Origin: CBDDHT01 sp965228615
GTDB lineage: Bacteria; Pseudomonadota; Alphaproteobacteria; Rhizobiales; Methyloligellaceae
Assembly: GCA_965228615.1 (NCBI GenBank)
Contig: CBDDHT010000004.1
Location: 1,488,001-1,552,000 of the forward strand
DNA: 64,000 nucleotides
Direction: 5' to 3'
Below, one piece after another: positions 51,077 to 60,242 of the stretch. Numbering within the stretch: the stretch's first letter is position 1; each line of letters opens with the position of its first letter. The notes under the pieces were generated by a model. That model did no database searches. It worked only from the letters and a program-made list of their open reading frames with translations, and was not told the origin of the DNA. Position numbers and translations under genes: made by a program.

Positions 51077-51520
51077 ATGGCGAAAGCCGACTTCCGCTTT
51101 GCCTGGCCGTTCCGCGTCCGCTACGCCGAAGTGGACTGTCAGAAAATCGTCTTCAATGCCCACTATCTGACTTATTTCGACACGGCGATCACCGAGTATT
51201 TTCGCGCCCTCGCCTACGACTATATGGGACAGGTCGAGCGCAGGGGCGAGGACTATCACACGGTGCGGTCATTGGTTGAGTATCAGCAACCGATCGCGTT
51301 CGATGAAGACATAGACGTGCATGTCCGCACCGCGCGGCTGGGGCGCACGTCCCTCACATTCCTTCTGGAGATACACCCCAAGGACGCCGACGATCTGCGC
51401 GCGAGTGGAGAGGTTGTCTGGGTCAACACCGACCAGAAGACGCATCGCTCCGCCCCGCTGCCGGAAGAGCTGGTCGAGAAGGTCACGGCATTCGAGGGCG
51501 GCAACGTCGCGCGCTCTTAG
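51077..51520 (+). CDS. Acyl-CoA thioesterase, YbgC/4HBT family
   Basis: 147-residue hotdog-fold thioesterase: FAWPFRVRYAEVDCQKIVFNAHYLTYFDTAITEYF contains the catalytic Asp region of 4-hydroxybenzoyl-CoA thioesterases. It hydrolyses a short or aromatic acyl-CoA. Three nt after the methyltransferase gene, so the pair acts together, perhaps on one aromatic metabolite. Confidence 0.88.
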   Translation: MAKADFRFAWPFRVRYAEVDCQKIVFNAHYLTYFDTAITEYFRALAYDYMGQVERRGEDYHTVRSLVEYQQPIAFDEDIDVHVRTARLGRTSLTFLLEIHPKDADDLRASGEVVWVNTDQKTHRSAPLPEELVEKVTAFEGGNVARS

Positions 51521-51546
51521 TCCGACTCCAGTTTCCCGAAGCCGGC

Positions 51547-51966
51547 TCATTTCGCCAGGCGTGCCGTTCCTTTGCGTCCGTCGTTGCGCACCCAGTGGAC
51601 GGTCTGGCCAGCTCGCTTGAGCGTGTAGCAAAAGGTGTTGCCGTCGAGCCAGCGGTTCCAGCGCTGGCACAGCCGGTCTTTGTCGATCCACCATTTGCCG
51701 CTGTCGCTGGATGGCGTATTCACCGCCAGCAACGATGCGACGGCCCGCAGCTTTCCGGTCATTGTCTTGTTGCGTTTGTAGCGGATGGGCAAGGTCACGC
51801 CCTCGGTCTTCATATAGACGACTTTTCCGGCAACGGCTTTTTCGAGCGCGCTGCCCTTCAATTGCTCCGCCGTGCCGGAGGCGGCACCGGGACCTGAGAT
51901 GATCTGAGCGGCAAGAAACATCACGGCAAACAGTAAGATCGGCAGAGTTCTGGCGGCGATCCTCAT
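51547..51966 (-). CDS. Small exported protein, unknown
   Basis: 139 residues with a signal peptide (TLPILLFAVMFLAAQIISG). The mature part has two Cys (DRLCQRW and NTFCYTL) spaced by 13 residues, probably a disulfide, and ends VHWVRNDGRKGTARLAK. The SD AGGAGAG precedes ATG 51966. Resembles the small DUF995-like periplasmic proteins of Hyphomicrobiales, but this is uncertain. Confidence 0.6.
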   Translation of the reverse strand: MRIAARTLPILLFAVMFLAAQIISGPGAASGTAEQLKGSALEKAVAGKVVYMKTEGVTLPIRYKRNKTMTGKLRAVASLLAVNTPSSDSGKWWIDKDRLCQRWNRWLDGNTFCYTLKRAGQTVHWVRNDGRKGTARLAK

Positions 51967-52164
51967 CGTTGCTCTCCTAAGAAGCGCACACTGCATATGG
52001 CAGACATTAGCACGAGAACGCACTGTGCCAGATCAGTGCACGTAAAAGCGTTCTCACTCAGGCAAGCGCAATGAACTGGCGATGACAATCGGGCAAGCTT
52101 GTGCCGATCATCAACGCGGGCGATGTTAACGCCGAAACTTCATAGGAAACGGAGAGCGCAATCG

Positions 52165-52581
52165 ATGCTCAAATTCAGGTTCACAATGGCTGCGGCCCTT
52201 GTCGCCGTCCTCTTGCCGCTTGCCGCCGAAGCCCAGAACACCGTCGACTGTCGCGACCCGCAGACTCAGACGGCGATGAATATCTGCGCGGCGCAGGACT
52301 ACAAGGCCGCCGATGCGGAGCTGAACCGGGTCTACCGAACCGCCGTCCGCGCCATGAAGGAGACCGATGCCGACCTGCCGCCGGACCTCAAAGGGGCAGA
52401 GGCCGCATTGAGAAGCGCTCAGCGCGCCTGGATTCCGTTTCGCGACAAGTCCTGCGAAGTGGAGGGATTCGAAGCGCGCGGCGGCACGATGGAATCCCTG
52501 CTTGTCTCAACCTGCCTCGCCCACATGACGCGAAAGCGAACAAAGGAGCTGAAGGACATTGCGGCGGGCACAGGCAACTAG
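52165..52581 (+). CDS. LprI-like (DUF1311) exported protein
   Basis: 138 residues. Signal peptide ending PLAAEAQN; the mature part has VDCRDPQTQTAMNICAAQDYKAADAELNRVYRTA and LRSAQRAWIPFRDKSCEVEGFEARGGTMESLLVSTCLAHMTRKRTKEL, the classic DUF1311/LprI layout with four Cys. Mycobacterial LprI inhibits lysozyme. ATG 52165 chosen for its SD (GGAGAGCG); ATGs upstream lack one. Confidence 0.88.
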   Translation: MLKFRFTMAAALVAVLLPLAAEAQNTVDCRDPQTQTAMNICAAQDYKAADAELNRVYRTAVRAMKETDADLPPDLKGAEAALRSAQRAWIPFRDKSCEVEGFEARGGTMESLLVSTCLAHMTRKRTKELKDIAAGTGN

Positions 52582-52810
52582 ACAGGTGTCGGTGCCTCTT
52601 GTGACGTCAATCCTGCAAAACCTTCGCCCGGCTCATACGACGATTGGTCGCGCGGGCTGTTCTCGCTCGCTGCCAATGCACTCTGGTGCCGCCACAATTA
52701 CCCTCCTCAACGTTGGTAGGCAGATCCAAATATCCGCGCCATGGCGCTTTTTGCCTAAGCGACTTATGCTCGACGCGTGTTGAGAACGCTTCTGCAGGAG
52801 GAATACACCG

Positions 52811-53791
52811 TTGCCGCTGCGATCGCTCCTTATGACCCTTGCCGTAGTCATCATATTCCCCCTGCCGGGATCCGACCTCTCTCGCGCGGCCGAGCGGTCC
52901 ACGGATGTTCCCGCGTGGCTGCGAGCGCATGTCGGTACGGGCGAAGGCAAGATCGCTCCCGTGGTTTTGAAGAGGGCGCGCGCGTTATATCGTCGAAAAG
53001 TAGACGAAGGCCTGGTCAAGAATCCCTGCTACTTTTCCATGGATGCGACGCGCCCCAGCTCATCGCGCAATGGCCGATTGGGGCGACGGTTCTACATGAT
53101 CTGCGAGGCGGACAAGTCGTTCCGCGCGATTTCGTCAGGTTATGGCAACGGGCGCAAACTGCGGCGCGCGAATTTCTCAAACGGTCGGCGATGCGCAAAG
53201 AACTTCAGCAATGCGGAGGGGTCGAACCTGACCGCGGGCGGCGTCTATATGACGGCCGAAACGAGAGAGTCGTTCAAAGGCTATTATCGCCGTTCAGGCA
53301 AAAGGATCCCTTTCGTTCGCGCATTCCTACCGTTTGTTGGGGAGGATGAAACAGCAAACGCCTGGGAGCGCGCGATAGGCGGACATCAGGCCGTTGGTTT
53401 GAGGCGGCGGTGCCGCTACAAGAATCCGAAAAGCCCGTATGCGGATAAGGACGGATACGTTCCCTACGGAAAGCTGGTGAATTACACCAGCGGCCGCAGC
53501 AATGGATGCACGACCTGGTCGCCGTCAAATTCCAAGAAGATTATCGCGATGGTGCGAGACAACCCAACGACGCTCTATATCTATCCCGAGTCCCGCGACA
53601 TCGACTCTGTCGCGAAGGCGGTTAAGAACCGGAAGTCCCTGAAACGCGCCGGACTGTATTGGAACGCGACCTGCCTGCAGGCAATCCGCTCTCCCAAATT
53701 CTGGCCCAAGGAAACGCTCCAGCCGATTATCGACGAATGGAGGAACGCACTTCCGAAACGCCCGCGGCGTCCATTGCCGATCTGCAAGTGA
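52811..53791 (+). CDS. L,D-transpeptidase catalytic-domain protein (YkuD_2-like)
   Basis: 326 residues, exported (LLMTLAVVIIFPLPGSDLSRAAE). The likely catalytic motif is SGRSNGCTTWS with Cys233, matching the S-x-G-C pattern of murein L,D-transpeptidases; QAVGLRRRCR and a GGVYMTAE strand fit the YkuD_2 group. It would make or cut peptidoglycan cross-links. The start is TTG 52811 with a strong SD (GCAGGAGGAA), 7 nt spacing; ATG 52832 lies inside the signal peptide. Confidence 0.75.
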   Translation: MPLRSLLMTLAVVIIFPLPGSDLSRAAERSTDVPAWLRAHVGTGEGKIAPVVLKRARALYRRKVDEGLVKNPCYFSMDATRPSSSRNGRLGRRFYMICEADKSFRAISSGYGNGRKLRRANFSNGRRCAKNFSNAEGSNLTAGGVYMTAETRESFKGYYRRSGKRIPFVRAFLPFVGEDETANAWERAIGGHQAVGLRRRCRYKNPKSPYADKDGYVPYGKLVNYTSGRSNGCTTWSPSNSKKIIAMVRDNPTTLYIYPESRDIDSVAKAVKNRKSLKRAGLYWNATCLQAIRSPKFWPKETLQPIIDEWRNALPKRPRRPLPICK

Positions 53792-54030
53792 CCTGGCGCT
53801 CACGGCCCTGAGCTGCCGTTCGCGCCACCTACGCTTTGATGCGCCGCGGCCCGTGATTCCAGACATTCGCTGCAGGTGCGAGCCTAGAAGATTTATCAAT
53901 GTCGCCGATTCGGACAATGCTGCCATTCTTAAGCTGGCCGTAGATTGCGGGCACGTCCTCTTTGAAGACCACCTCGATCCTTTGGCGAGAAATGTATACG
54001 GTCGCTTGTATAAGCAGTCAGGCTGTGAAG

Positions 54031-54873
54031 ATGTACAAAGACTATCTTGAGAACATGCAAAAAAGGTTCCTCGCTGAGTTTGAGGGGATCGAAGTTGGTC
54101 ACAACTTCGACTATGGGACTGAATTTGAGATTTCCCTTTGCCATGTGCTGAAGACAGTGCTCCCTAGTAGATTTGGGATTTCTCGTGGGTATGCTGTGAA
54201 CGCAGAAGGGAAATTTTTCGGTGACGACATCCTAATTCATGATCCGATGACACATCCAAGACTTAGTGTAAGAAATGTGCAAACCTTTGCACGAAAGGAA
54301 AAAATCCCGATTGAAGGGGTCTATTCTTACATCGAAGCGAAACACACCGTCCGGCTTGATGGAGACGGAGACCAATCTTTAAAAAAGGCAAGGAAGCAAG
54401 TTAGCGATGTCAAGGAGCTAGTAGCCAGTCGCGAAAAGCGTGAGCTAAACGAGGCTGTAGACGGTGTAACGTTTTCCGGTAACTTCGTTGTCCCGAATGA
54501 CAATTGGGATATTTGGAATCCGCCACATGGCACTGTATTTGCCAGGAAGGTAAAGCTCGGAAATGACTTGCTTTCCGGTGAACAGATATTTGAAGAACTA
54601 AAAGGTACGACAACACGCTAACTGTTCCGCTTCCCGCCAGACTTGACCGTTTTGGGAGATGACATTCTTATTATTCCCTGCCTCAAGCATGAGAATTTTG
54701 ATATAATATCCAAAAGGCTTACTTTCGCAGATATTGATCATCGCGAATTCGAGATTATTAGAAGAGACGGCGCTGCGTTCGCATTGGGGGTCGTCCTGCT
54801 CCTCGAAGCTCTCCGCACAATTAAACTGAAACCAATGAACTGGGCTGACATTTTCAACTCCACCAACGGATGA
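54031..54873 (+). pseudogene. DUF6602-type, PD-(D/E)XK nuclease-like gene broken by an in-frame TAA
   Basis: Frame reads 196 codons from ATG 54031 (MYKDYLENMQKRFL), meets TAA at 54619-54621, and continues in the same frame to TGA 54873 with LFRFPPDLTVLGDDILIIPCL, so one 280-codon gene is split by a single stop. The first part has GDDILIHD (Asp65, Asp66, Asp71) and YSYIEAKHTV (Glu102, Lys104), a D...ExK pattern of PD-(D/E)XK nucleases. DUF6602 proteins are unstudied and often found in islands. The region is clearly AT-richer than its surroundings. Read-through or sequencing error at the TAA is not excluded. The frame is also open back to 53962. Confidence 0.65.
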
Positions 54874-55213
54874 ACCACCGTGAACGATGCGGTACTGATG
54901 CCGCCGCTAAGGGCTCGAAGCGTCCCTAGCCGACTTCTAGATTTCAGAGTTTGGGAAGGTCCGCTTTGTGGAAGTTGCCGCAAGTGTTCGCTCGCGCAGC
55001 GAACGTCGGCTCTCCGCCCTTTTTAACCCATTTACCCAGTAAACGCGTTTGACGGCTCCGGGTTAAACGGGGCCGATTTAGCGGCTCTATAGTGACAGCA
55101 GCTATCCAGTTATTACCGGTCATAAATTCAATTCTAAGATTACCTAGCAGGAATTGCTGACGGCAGCGCGACAGTGATTCACCGCCCAGGAGCTTCGGAT
55201 CATACGCAATGAA
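54874..55213. other. Intergenic gap in the AT-richer insert
   Basis: 340 bp with no supported gene. It ends at the transposase remnant. No attachment site or flanking repeat could be identified. Confidence 0.4.
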
Positions 55214-55519
55214 ATGACTGACCCTGAGTGATCGATTATCCGACCTGTTTCATTCGCCAAGTCTCGGGGTGTGCCGCGCGTTGACCGCCGACGAGTGCTG
55301 AACGGCACCTTCTGGATGTTGCGGTCAGGGGCGCCATGACGCGATCTGCCCGATTGCTATAGCCCGTATACGACCTGCGACGGCCGCTTCTATCGATGGC
55401 GCAAGTCCGGCATCTGGAATCAAATCCTGGTCGCCACGACCGATGGACGTGATGCGGATGTGCAAATGATCGACATCGCCATCGTGCGGGTGCATCCGCA
55501 TGGGGCCGGTGCCGATAAA
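55214..55519 (+). pseudogene. IS5-family transposase remnant (N-terminal third)
   Basis: One frame from ATG 55214 reads MTDPE-stop-SIIRPV, SRGVPRVDRRRVLNGTFWML, RSGAP-stop-RDLPDCYSPY, TTCDGRFYRWRKSGIWNQIL and MIDIAIVRVHPHGAGADK, the N-terminal part of an IS5/IS427-type transposase. Both stops (55229 and 55337) are TGA where the family has TGG (EWSIIRP and GAPWRDL). Similarity ends near 55519, before the DDE catalytic region is complete. No inverted-repeat ends were recognised. Confidence 0.85.
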
Positions 55520-55659
55520 TGTGATTGCAACTGTGCGGGCTGGAATAGCGATCGTCGACATTGTTGGATGTTCGCAACTTCATGCCTCGTTCATGCGCAA
55601 TCTCCTATGCCATTTGATATTCAGATCGAAGCCTCTAGGAAGAGACCCGAGTCCCAACA

Positions 55660-57120
55660 ATGAAGAACACTCAGCGGATAAGCGCTACGCGCATCGATGT
55701 CGGCAACGACGAAGGCCTTCCGATTTCGCTGTTTGCCCGGGACGATGTCCCGATCGAGCCGAAAGCGGTTGATGAGGTGCGCAAGCTCTCGCAATTGGTG
55801 ACGATCGTCGATGCCTTGAAGAACACGGGACATATGAGCGCCGATGCCGCGTTGAAGCGTGTCGCCCTGACGCCGGACTTTCATCGCGGCGACGGGCGGG
55901 GCATTCCCATCGGAACATGCCTTGAGACCCATGACCTGGTGATCCCTAAGGCTGTCGGCTCGGACATCTGCTGCGGTATGCGGTTCGTGATGACCGACGT
56001 GACCCTGTCGGAACTCGAGGCCGCGGGTGACGGTCTGGACAAGCGGTTGCGGCATATCTTCTTCGAAGGCGGGCGCGACATCGCAATGACACCGGATCAG
56101 CGCACGGCTCTGTTTCGCGATGGTCTGCCGGGCCTGTTTGCCGCGGGCGGAGCACCACAGTCGGCGGACGGGCAAGAGGAAGAAAGGCGCGTTCATGCCG
56201 GCGGCCGATTCGCCGCGAACCATATCTATGAAGGCCTCAAAGATTTCATCACCGGAAGCGGCGGTGCCAGCCGCGACGACCAGATCGGCTCGATCGGCGG
56301 CGGCAATCATTTCGTCGAACTGCAAAGCATCGCCGCGATCCACGAAAAGCAGACGGCTTATCACTGGGGATTGCGCAAGGGACATGTCGCCATCATGGCC
56401 CATTCGGGAAGTGTGAGTATCGGCGCGCGCATCGGTCAATCGTTTCTGCGCAAGGCCAGGCGCGACTGGCCCACCGGCGCGCCCATCCCTCTCAACGACT
56501 TTTTCATGCTGCCGACCGAAGGGCCCCACCGCGAGCAGGGGCTGGCCTATCTCTCGGCCATGAACAATGTCGCGAATTTCGCCGTCGCCAACAGGCTGCA
56601 TCTGACGCTCATGGCGGCCAAAGCCCTGGGTGAGAGCATCGGACGGGAAGTCGGCCTGACGCTTGTCTACGATTCCCCGCACAATCTGATCTGGTCGCAA
56701 AGCGAAGGCTCATGGCTGCACCGCAAGGGCGCCTGCCCGGCAACACGCGATGAGGCCGACCCGAACTTCCCCGATGGCCACCCGGTGATCGTACCGGGCA
56801 GCATGGGAACTTCAAGCTGGCTGCTGCGCGGCCTCGGCAATGTCGCATCGCTCTGCTCGGCCGCCCATGGCGCGGGCCGCGTCAAGCCGCGCGGCGCTGC
56901 TCGGCGGAAAGACCCGGATGAACTCAAACGCCTGCGAATTGTGACAAAGGTCGACCGGAAAGGTCTCCGCCCGGACGTTGCATCGGCCCTCGAGGCCTCG
57001 CTGATGGAGGAAGCTCCGAGCTGCTACAAAGATCCGACGCCGGTGATCGAGACCATGACAGGTGCCGACATTGCCGCGGCTGTAGCCCGGATGGAACCGA
57101 TTCTGACGATCAAGGGTTGA
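55660..57120 (+). CDS. rtcB: RtcB-family RNA ligase
   Basis: 486 residues. RtcB landmarks in order: TPDFHRGDGRGIPIGT, VGSDICCGMR (metal-binding Cys), GGGNHFVE, AHSGSVSIG, YDSPHN, HRKGACPA, VPGSMGTSSWL and CSAAHGAGR with the guanylated His. RtcB joins 2',3'-cyclic phosphate and 5'-OH RNA ends using GTP and manganese. It is somewhat longer than E. coli RtcB (408). No RtcA, RtcR or archease is encoded nearby. AGGAAGAG precedes the ATG. Confidence 0.93.
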   Translation: MKNTQRISATRIDVGNDEGLPISLFARDDVPIEPKAVDEVRKLSQLVTIVDALKNTGHMSADAALKRVALTPDFHRGDGRGIPIGTCLETHDLVIPKAVGSDICCGMRFVMTDVTLSELEAAGDGLDKRLRHIFFEGGRDIAMTPDQRTALFRDGLPGLFAAGGAPQSADGQEEERRVHAGGRFAANHIYEGLKDFITGSGGASRDDQIGSIGGGNHFVELQSIAAIHEKQTAYHWGLRKGHVAIMAHSGSVSIGARIGQSFLRKARRDWPTGAPIPLNDFFMLPTEGPHREQGLAYLSAMNNVANFAVANRLHLTLMAAKALGESIGREVGLTLVYDSPHNLIWSQSEGSWLHRKGACPATRDEADPNFPDGHPVIVPGSMGTSSWLLRGLGNVASLCSAAHGAGRVKPRGAARRKDPDELKRLRIVTKVDRKGLRPDVASALEASLMEEAPSCYKDPTPVIETMTGADIAAAVARMEPILTIKG

Positions 57121-57238
57121 GCCGGCGACAGGCACCTGCCGCAGAACGCATAGCGTTCATTGCCGAATTGCTCTGGATCGCAGCGCCATAAATGCATAAT
57201 TTCCAAGATCTAGAGCAGAGCATTTTCGAGGCCCGATC

Positions 57239-58249
57239 ATGACCAGCGAGAACAGGTCCAACCCAGCAATCCGTGACAGTCTCGACCTGGATGCTATCGC
57301 GGCTCATGGCAAACGCGTTCACTTTGCAGCGGGCGAAGTCCTGCGCCAGCAGGGCCAGCACTACACGGACATGTATGTCATCGAGGACGGTTTCGTCGAT
57401 GTGAACATCAAGCTCGGCACGTCGGGCGAGCGGTCCCATCGGTTGGGGCCGGGCACGCCCATCGGCGAGATCGGATTTCTAAAGGGATGCGCCGCGACCG
57501 CAACCGTCACGGCGGACACCGAGACATCGGCCGTCATCATCGACGATGGGATGCTCTGGCGCCTCGAGAATGACGCCCCTGCCCTGGCTGTCCGGCTCTC
57601 GCACTTTCTGGCCGAAGTCTCGGATGCTCGACTTGCGTCGGATGCGACAATCGCCCTGGATGAGAAGGATCTGCTGCGCGGCAAGTCAATCGAGGTGCAT
57701 TTGTGCCGGACGGAGGAGATGCTTCGCGATGCGGCCCGCCTCAGATACGAGGTCTATTGCAGAGAACTCGGTCGCACATCCCCTTTCGCCGACCATGACA
57801 CCGGCATAATCCAGGACAATCTCGATAGCTTCGGTCACACATTCGTGGCGCTCGACGCCGGCGAACTGCTCGGCACCATGCGCGCCAACTTCCCCTCGGA
57901 AGGCTCGCTCGGCGTATTGGACGAACTCTATGGCATGACCTTATCGCCCCTGCATCCGGATGCCACGGGGATCTGTACCAAGTTCATCGTCAAGCAGTCG
58001 AAGCGCAAGGGGCCTGCCGCGATCAAACTGATTTCCGCCGTGACCCGCTATGGGCTGCGCCTCGACATTCAGGAATGCTACATCGATTGTGTGCCGGAAC
58101 TGATGCCGTCCTATAAGGCGCTGGGATTCAAGATCGCGGGAAAGACGTTCTTTCATCAGGAGAACGGACCGTCGATACCGATGGTGCTCGACCTCACCGG
58201 GCCCGGAAAGAAACTGACGCGGGACCCGCTCGCGAGACGACGCCCGTAA
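57239..58249 (+). CDS. cNMP-binding-domain protein fused to a FeeM/GNAT-type acyltransferase
   Basis: 336 residues. Residues about 14-125 form a cyclic-nucleotide-binding fold (FAAGEVLRQQGQHYTDMYVIEDGFVDV, PIGEIGFLKGCAATATVTA). Glu77 of the phosphate cassette is present, but the usual Arg is Ala86. Residues about 160-325 match the FeeM N-acyl amino acid synthase/PEP-CTERM-associated acyltransferase type: ARLRYEVYCRELGRTSPF, ELLGTMRANFPSEG, TKFIVKQSKRKGPAAIKLISAVTRYG and YKALGFKIAGKTFFHQ. It suggests an acyltransferase gated by a ligand at the N-terminal domain. Its own SD is weak; 118 nt separate it from rtcB. Confidence 0.82.
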   Translation: MTSENRSNPAIRDSLDLDAIAAHGKRVHFAAGEVLRQQGQHYTDMYVIEDGFVDVNIKLGTSGERSHRLGPGTPIGEIGFLKGCAATATVTADTETSAVIIDDGMLWRLENDAPALAVRLSHFLAEVSDARLASDATIALDEKDLLRGKSIEVHLCRTEEMLRDAARLRYEVYCRELGRTSPFADHDTGIIQDNLDSFGHTFVALDAGELLGTMRANFPSEGSLGVLDELYGMTLSPLHPDATGICTKFIVKQSKRKGPAAIKLISAVTRYGLRLDIQECYIDCVPELMPSYKALGFKIAGKTFFHQENGPSIPMVLDLTGPGKKLTRDPLARRRP

Positions 58250-58704
58250 CGGCATCGCGGAAGAGCCGCGACGACCGGGGCGACGCCCGCCTGGCCTTTT
58301 CAGTCGAAGAAATATTTGATTGCGATACGCAGAGCCACCATCGCAAGGACGAACACGCAGCCGCACATGGCGAAAAATACGATACGCCAAACGAGGGAGT
58401 CCCAGCGAACAGACCTTCCGCAGCCGATGCTTCGCTGGTTCCTATCTCCAGAGTTTGATGGCAATTCGGGGGACGACAACGGGTCTATTCTCCAGGACAT
58501 CGGTCGCAACAAAGACCGTCCGAACTCGATGCATCATTGAAGTCGTGGTAAATCAAATCAACGCACCAACAAAGGACGGACTTGTCAGGATTAGCAACAC
58601 TCCGATTGTTATCATTGCCATACCGTTCCTCGCCGCATCGTCACTCAGCGCCGCAGTGCGTTGACAATATCTGCCTCGGTCCAATGACATATGGAGACTA
58701 AGAA
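58250..58704. other. Intergenic gap with a weak minus-strand small ORF
   Basis: 455 bp. On the minus strand a frame ending at 58300 codes for a hydrophobic segment (WRIVFFAMCGCVFVLAMVAL, then RIAIKYFFD), which could be a small membrane protein, but no SD-supported start is seen. Otherwise nothing recognised. Confidence 0.3.
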
Positions 58705-60207
58705 ATGGCGCCGCGCGTATTGATCGCGGGTTTCAAGCACGAAACCAACACCTTTTCCAAACTGCCGACGGGGCTCGACGCCTATCGCGCCCGAGCGCTG
58801 CAATTCGGCGAAGACGAAATGCGTGCTGCCTATACCGGCACCAACACTGAAATCGCCGGGTTCATGGATGCTTGCGAAAACCACGGATGGGATCCGGTTT
58901 TCGCCGTTGCCGGCGATGCGACGCCATCCGGCAAGGTAACCACCGAAGCCTTTGACACCATCGCGGGTAGCATCTTCAAGACCATCGAAGAACAAGGACC
59001 GCTCGATGCGGTGCTGCTGCAGCTTCATGGTGCCCTGGTGGCAGAACGGCGCGATGACGCGCAGGCGGACCTGCTGGCAGGCATTCGCGCGCGAGCCGGC
59101 GACAGGATTCCGATTGGCGTTACGCTGGATCTCCACGCGAACGTTTCGAAAGAACTGGCGGACCTCTGTACCGTGCTCGTGAGCTATCGCACCTATCCCC
59201 ATATCGATCAGCATGAAACGGCAACCAAATGCGCCGATCTGATTGCCCGAACGCTAAGCGGAGAGGTCTCTCCGAAGGTATGGTTCGCTCAGGGAGCACA
59301 GCTCGATGGCGTCGACCACGGCCGCACCACGGCTCCCGGTCCCATGCGCGAGGCGCTGGCACTGGGTGACAGGCTTGCGGCCGAGCATGGACTGTTGTCG
59401 ACGTCGATCAATGCAGGCTTCGGCTGGGCGGATATTCCGAATGTCGGGCCGAGCGCTGTCGTGGTCGCGAACGCTGGCAACGAGCAAGCTGAGACCGCTG
59501 TCCATCTGCTGAGAGACGAGATCTGGCGCACGCGCGAGACGACAACCATCGAACTGATCTCGTCGGCAAGAGCAGTCGAGCAAGCACGAGCCGCAGGCGA
59601 ACCGGGACGCCCGTTCGTCATTGCCGACTTCGCCGATAATCCCGGCGGTGGCGGCTATGCCGATTCCACCGGCTTGCTCCGCACCATGATCGAGGCCGAT
59701 CTGAGGAACGCCGCTTTCTCTGCGCTCTATGACCCGGAAAGTGTCAAGCACTGCGCCGCAGCGGGTGCCGGCGCGATGATCGATCTGCATCTCGGCGGCA
59801 AGGTGGACCCGGCCTACGGCGCGCCAATCGAGATCTCAGGGACGGTGCTCGGTCTTTACGATGGACAGTTCAAACTGGAAGGGCCGATGTCGACCGGCCT
59901 CGCATTGGACATCGGTCCGGTAGCCGTGGTCAGAGTCGGTGGCATCGATGTCGTGCTGGCCTCGAACCGCGCACAGAATTACGACAAGCAGTTTTTCAGA
60001 GCCTTCGGTATCGAGCCATCTGATCGGACGGTGCTCGGTGTGAAATCGGCACAGCATTTCCGGGCCGACTACGGACCCATAGCGTCCGGCATCGCGGTCG
60101 TCGACGAAGGCGGCGGTATCACGTCGCACGACTTTGCCTCTTTGACCTATCGACATGTTCGCCGTCCCATCTGGCCACTGGACGAGATCGTCGATCCGCA
60201 GGTGTGA
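58705..60207 (+). CDS. M81-family metallopeptidase (MlrC-like)
   Basis: 500 residues. N-terminal RVLIAGFKHETNTFSKLPT is the family signature, with GVTLDLHANVSKELADL, SYRTYPHIDQHETA (metal His/Asp cluster), ADFADNPGGGGYADST and DLHLGGKVDP, and the C-terminal domain GIAVVDEGGGITSHDF. MlrC of Sphingomonas opens microcystin fragments; most homologues have unknown substrates, possibly cyclic dipeptides or hydantoins. It stands alone between the FeeM-type gene and the repeat array. Confidence 0.9.
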   Translation: MAPRVLIAGFKHETNTFSKLPTGLDAYRARALQFGEDEMRAAYTGTNTEIAGFMDACENHGWDPVFAVAGDATPSGKVTTEAFDTIAGSIFKTIEEQGPLDAVLLQLHGALVAERRDDAQADLLAGIRARAGDRIPIGVTLDLHANVSKELADLCTVLVSYRTYPHIDQHETATKCADLIARTLSGEVSPKVWFAQGAQLDGVDHGRTTAPGPMREALALGDRLAAEHGLLSTSINAGFGWADIPNVGPSAVVVANAGNEQAETAVHLLRDEIWRTRETTTIELISSARAVEQARAAGEPGRPFVIADFADNPGGGGYADSTGLLRTMIEADLRNAAFSALYDPESVKHCAAAGAGAMIDLHLGGKVDPAYGAPIEISGTVLGLYDGQFKLEGPMSTGLALDIGPVAVVRVGGIDVVLASNRAQNYDKQFFRAFGIEPSDRTVLGVKSAQHFRADYGPIASGIAVVDEGGGITSHDFASLTYRHVRRPIWPLDEIVDPQV

Positions 60208-60242
60208 GGTGAGCGGATCGAGATCCATTGGTCATTGCTGAT

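Noticed and set aside
54643..54873. A separate 76-codon gene after the DUF6602 fragment
   Set aside because: It lies in the same frame as the upstream gene with family-like sequence running directly up to it from the TAA; no SD precedes its start.
55325..55561. Minus-strand 78-codon frame
   Set aside because: It is antisense to the IS5 transposase remnant, which explains the sequence better.
55621..56700. 359-codon minus-strand frame opposite rtcB
   Set aside because: All RtcB motifs are on the plus strand; the minus frame is a shadow.
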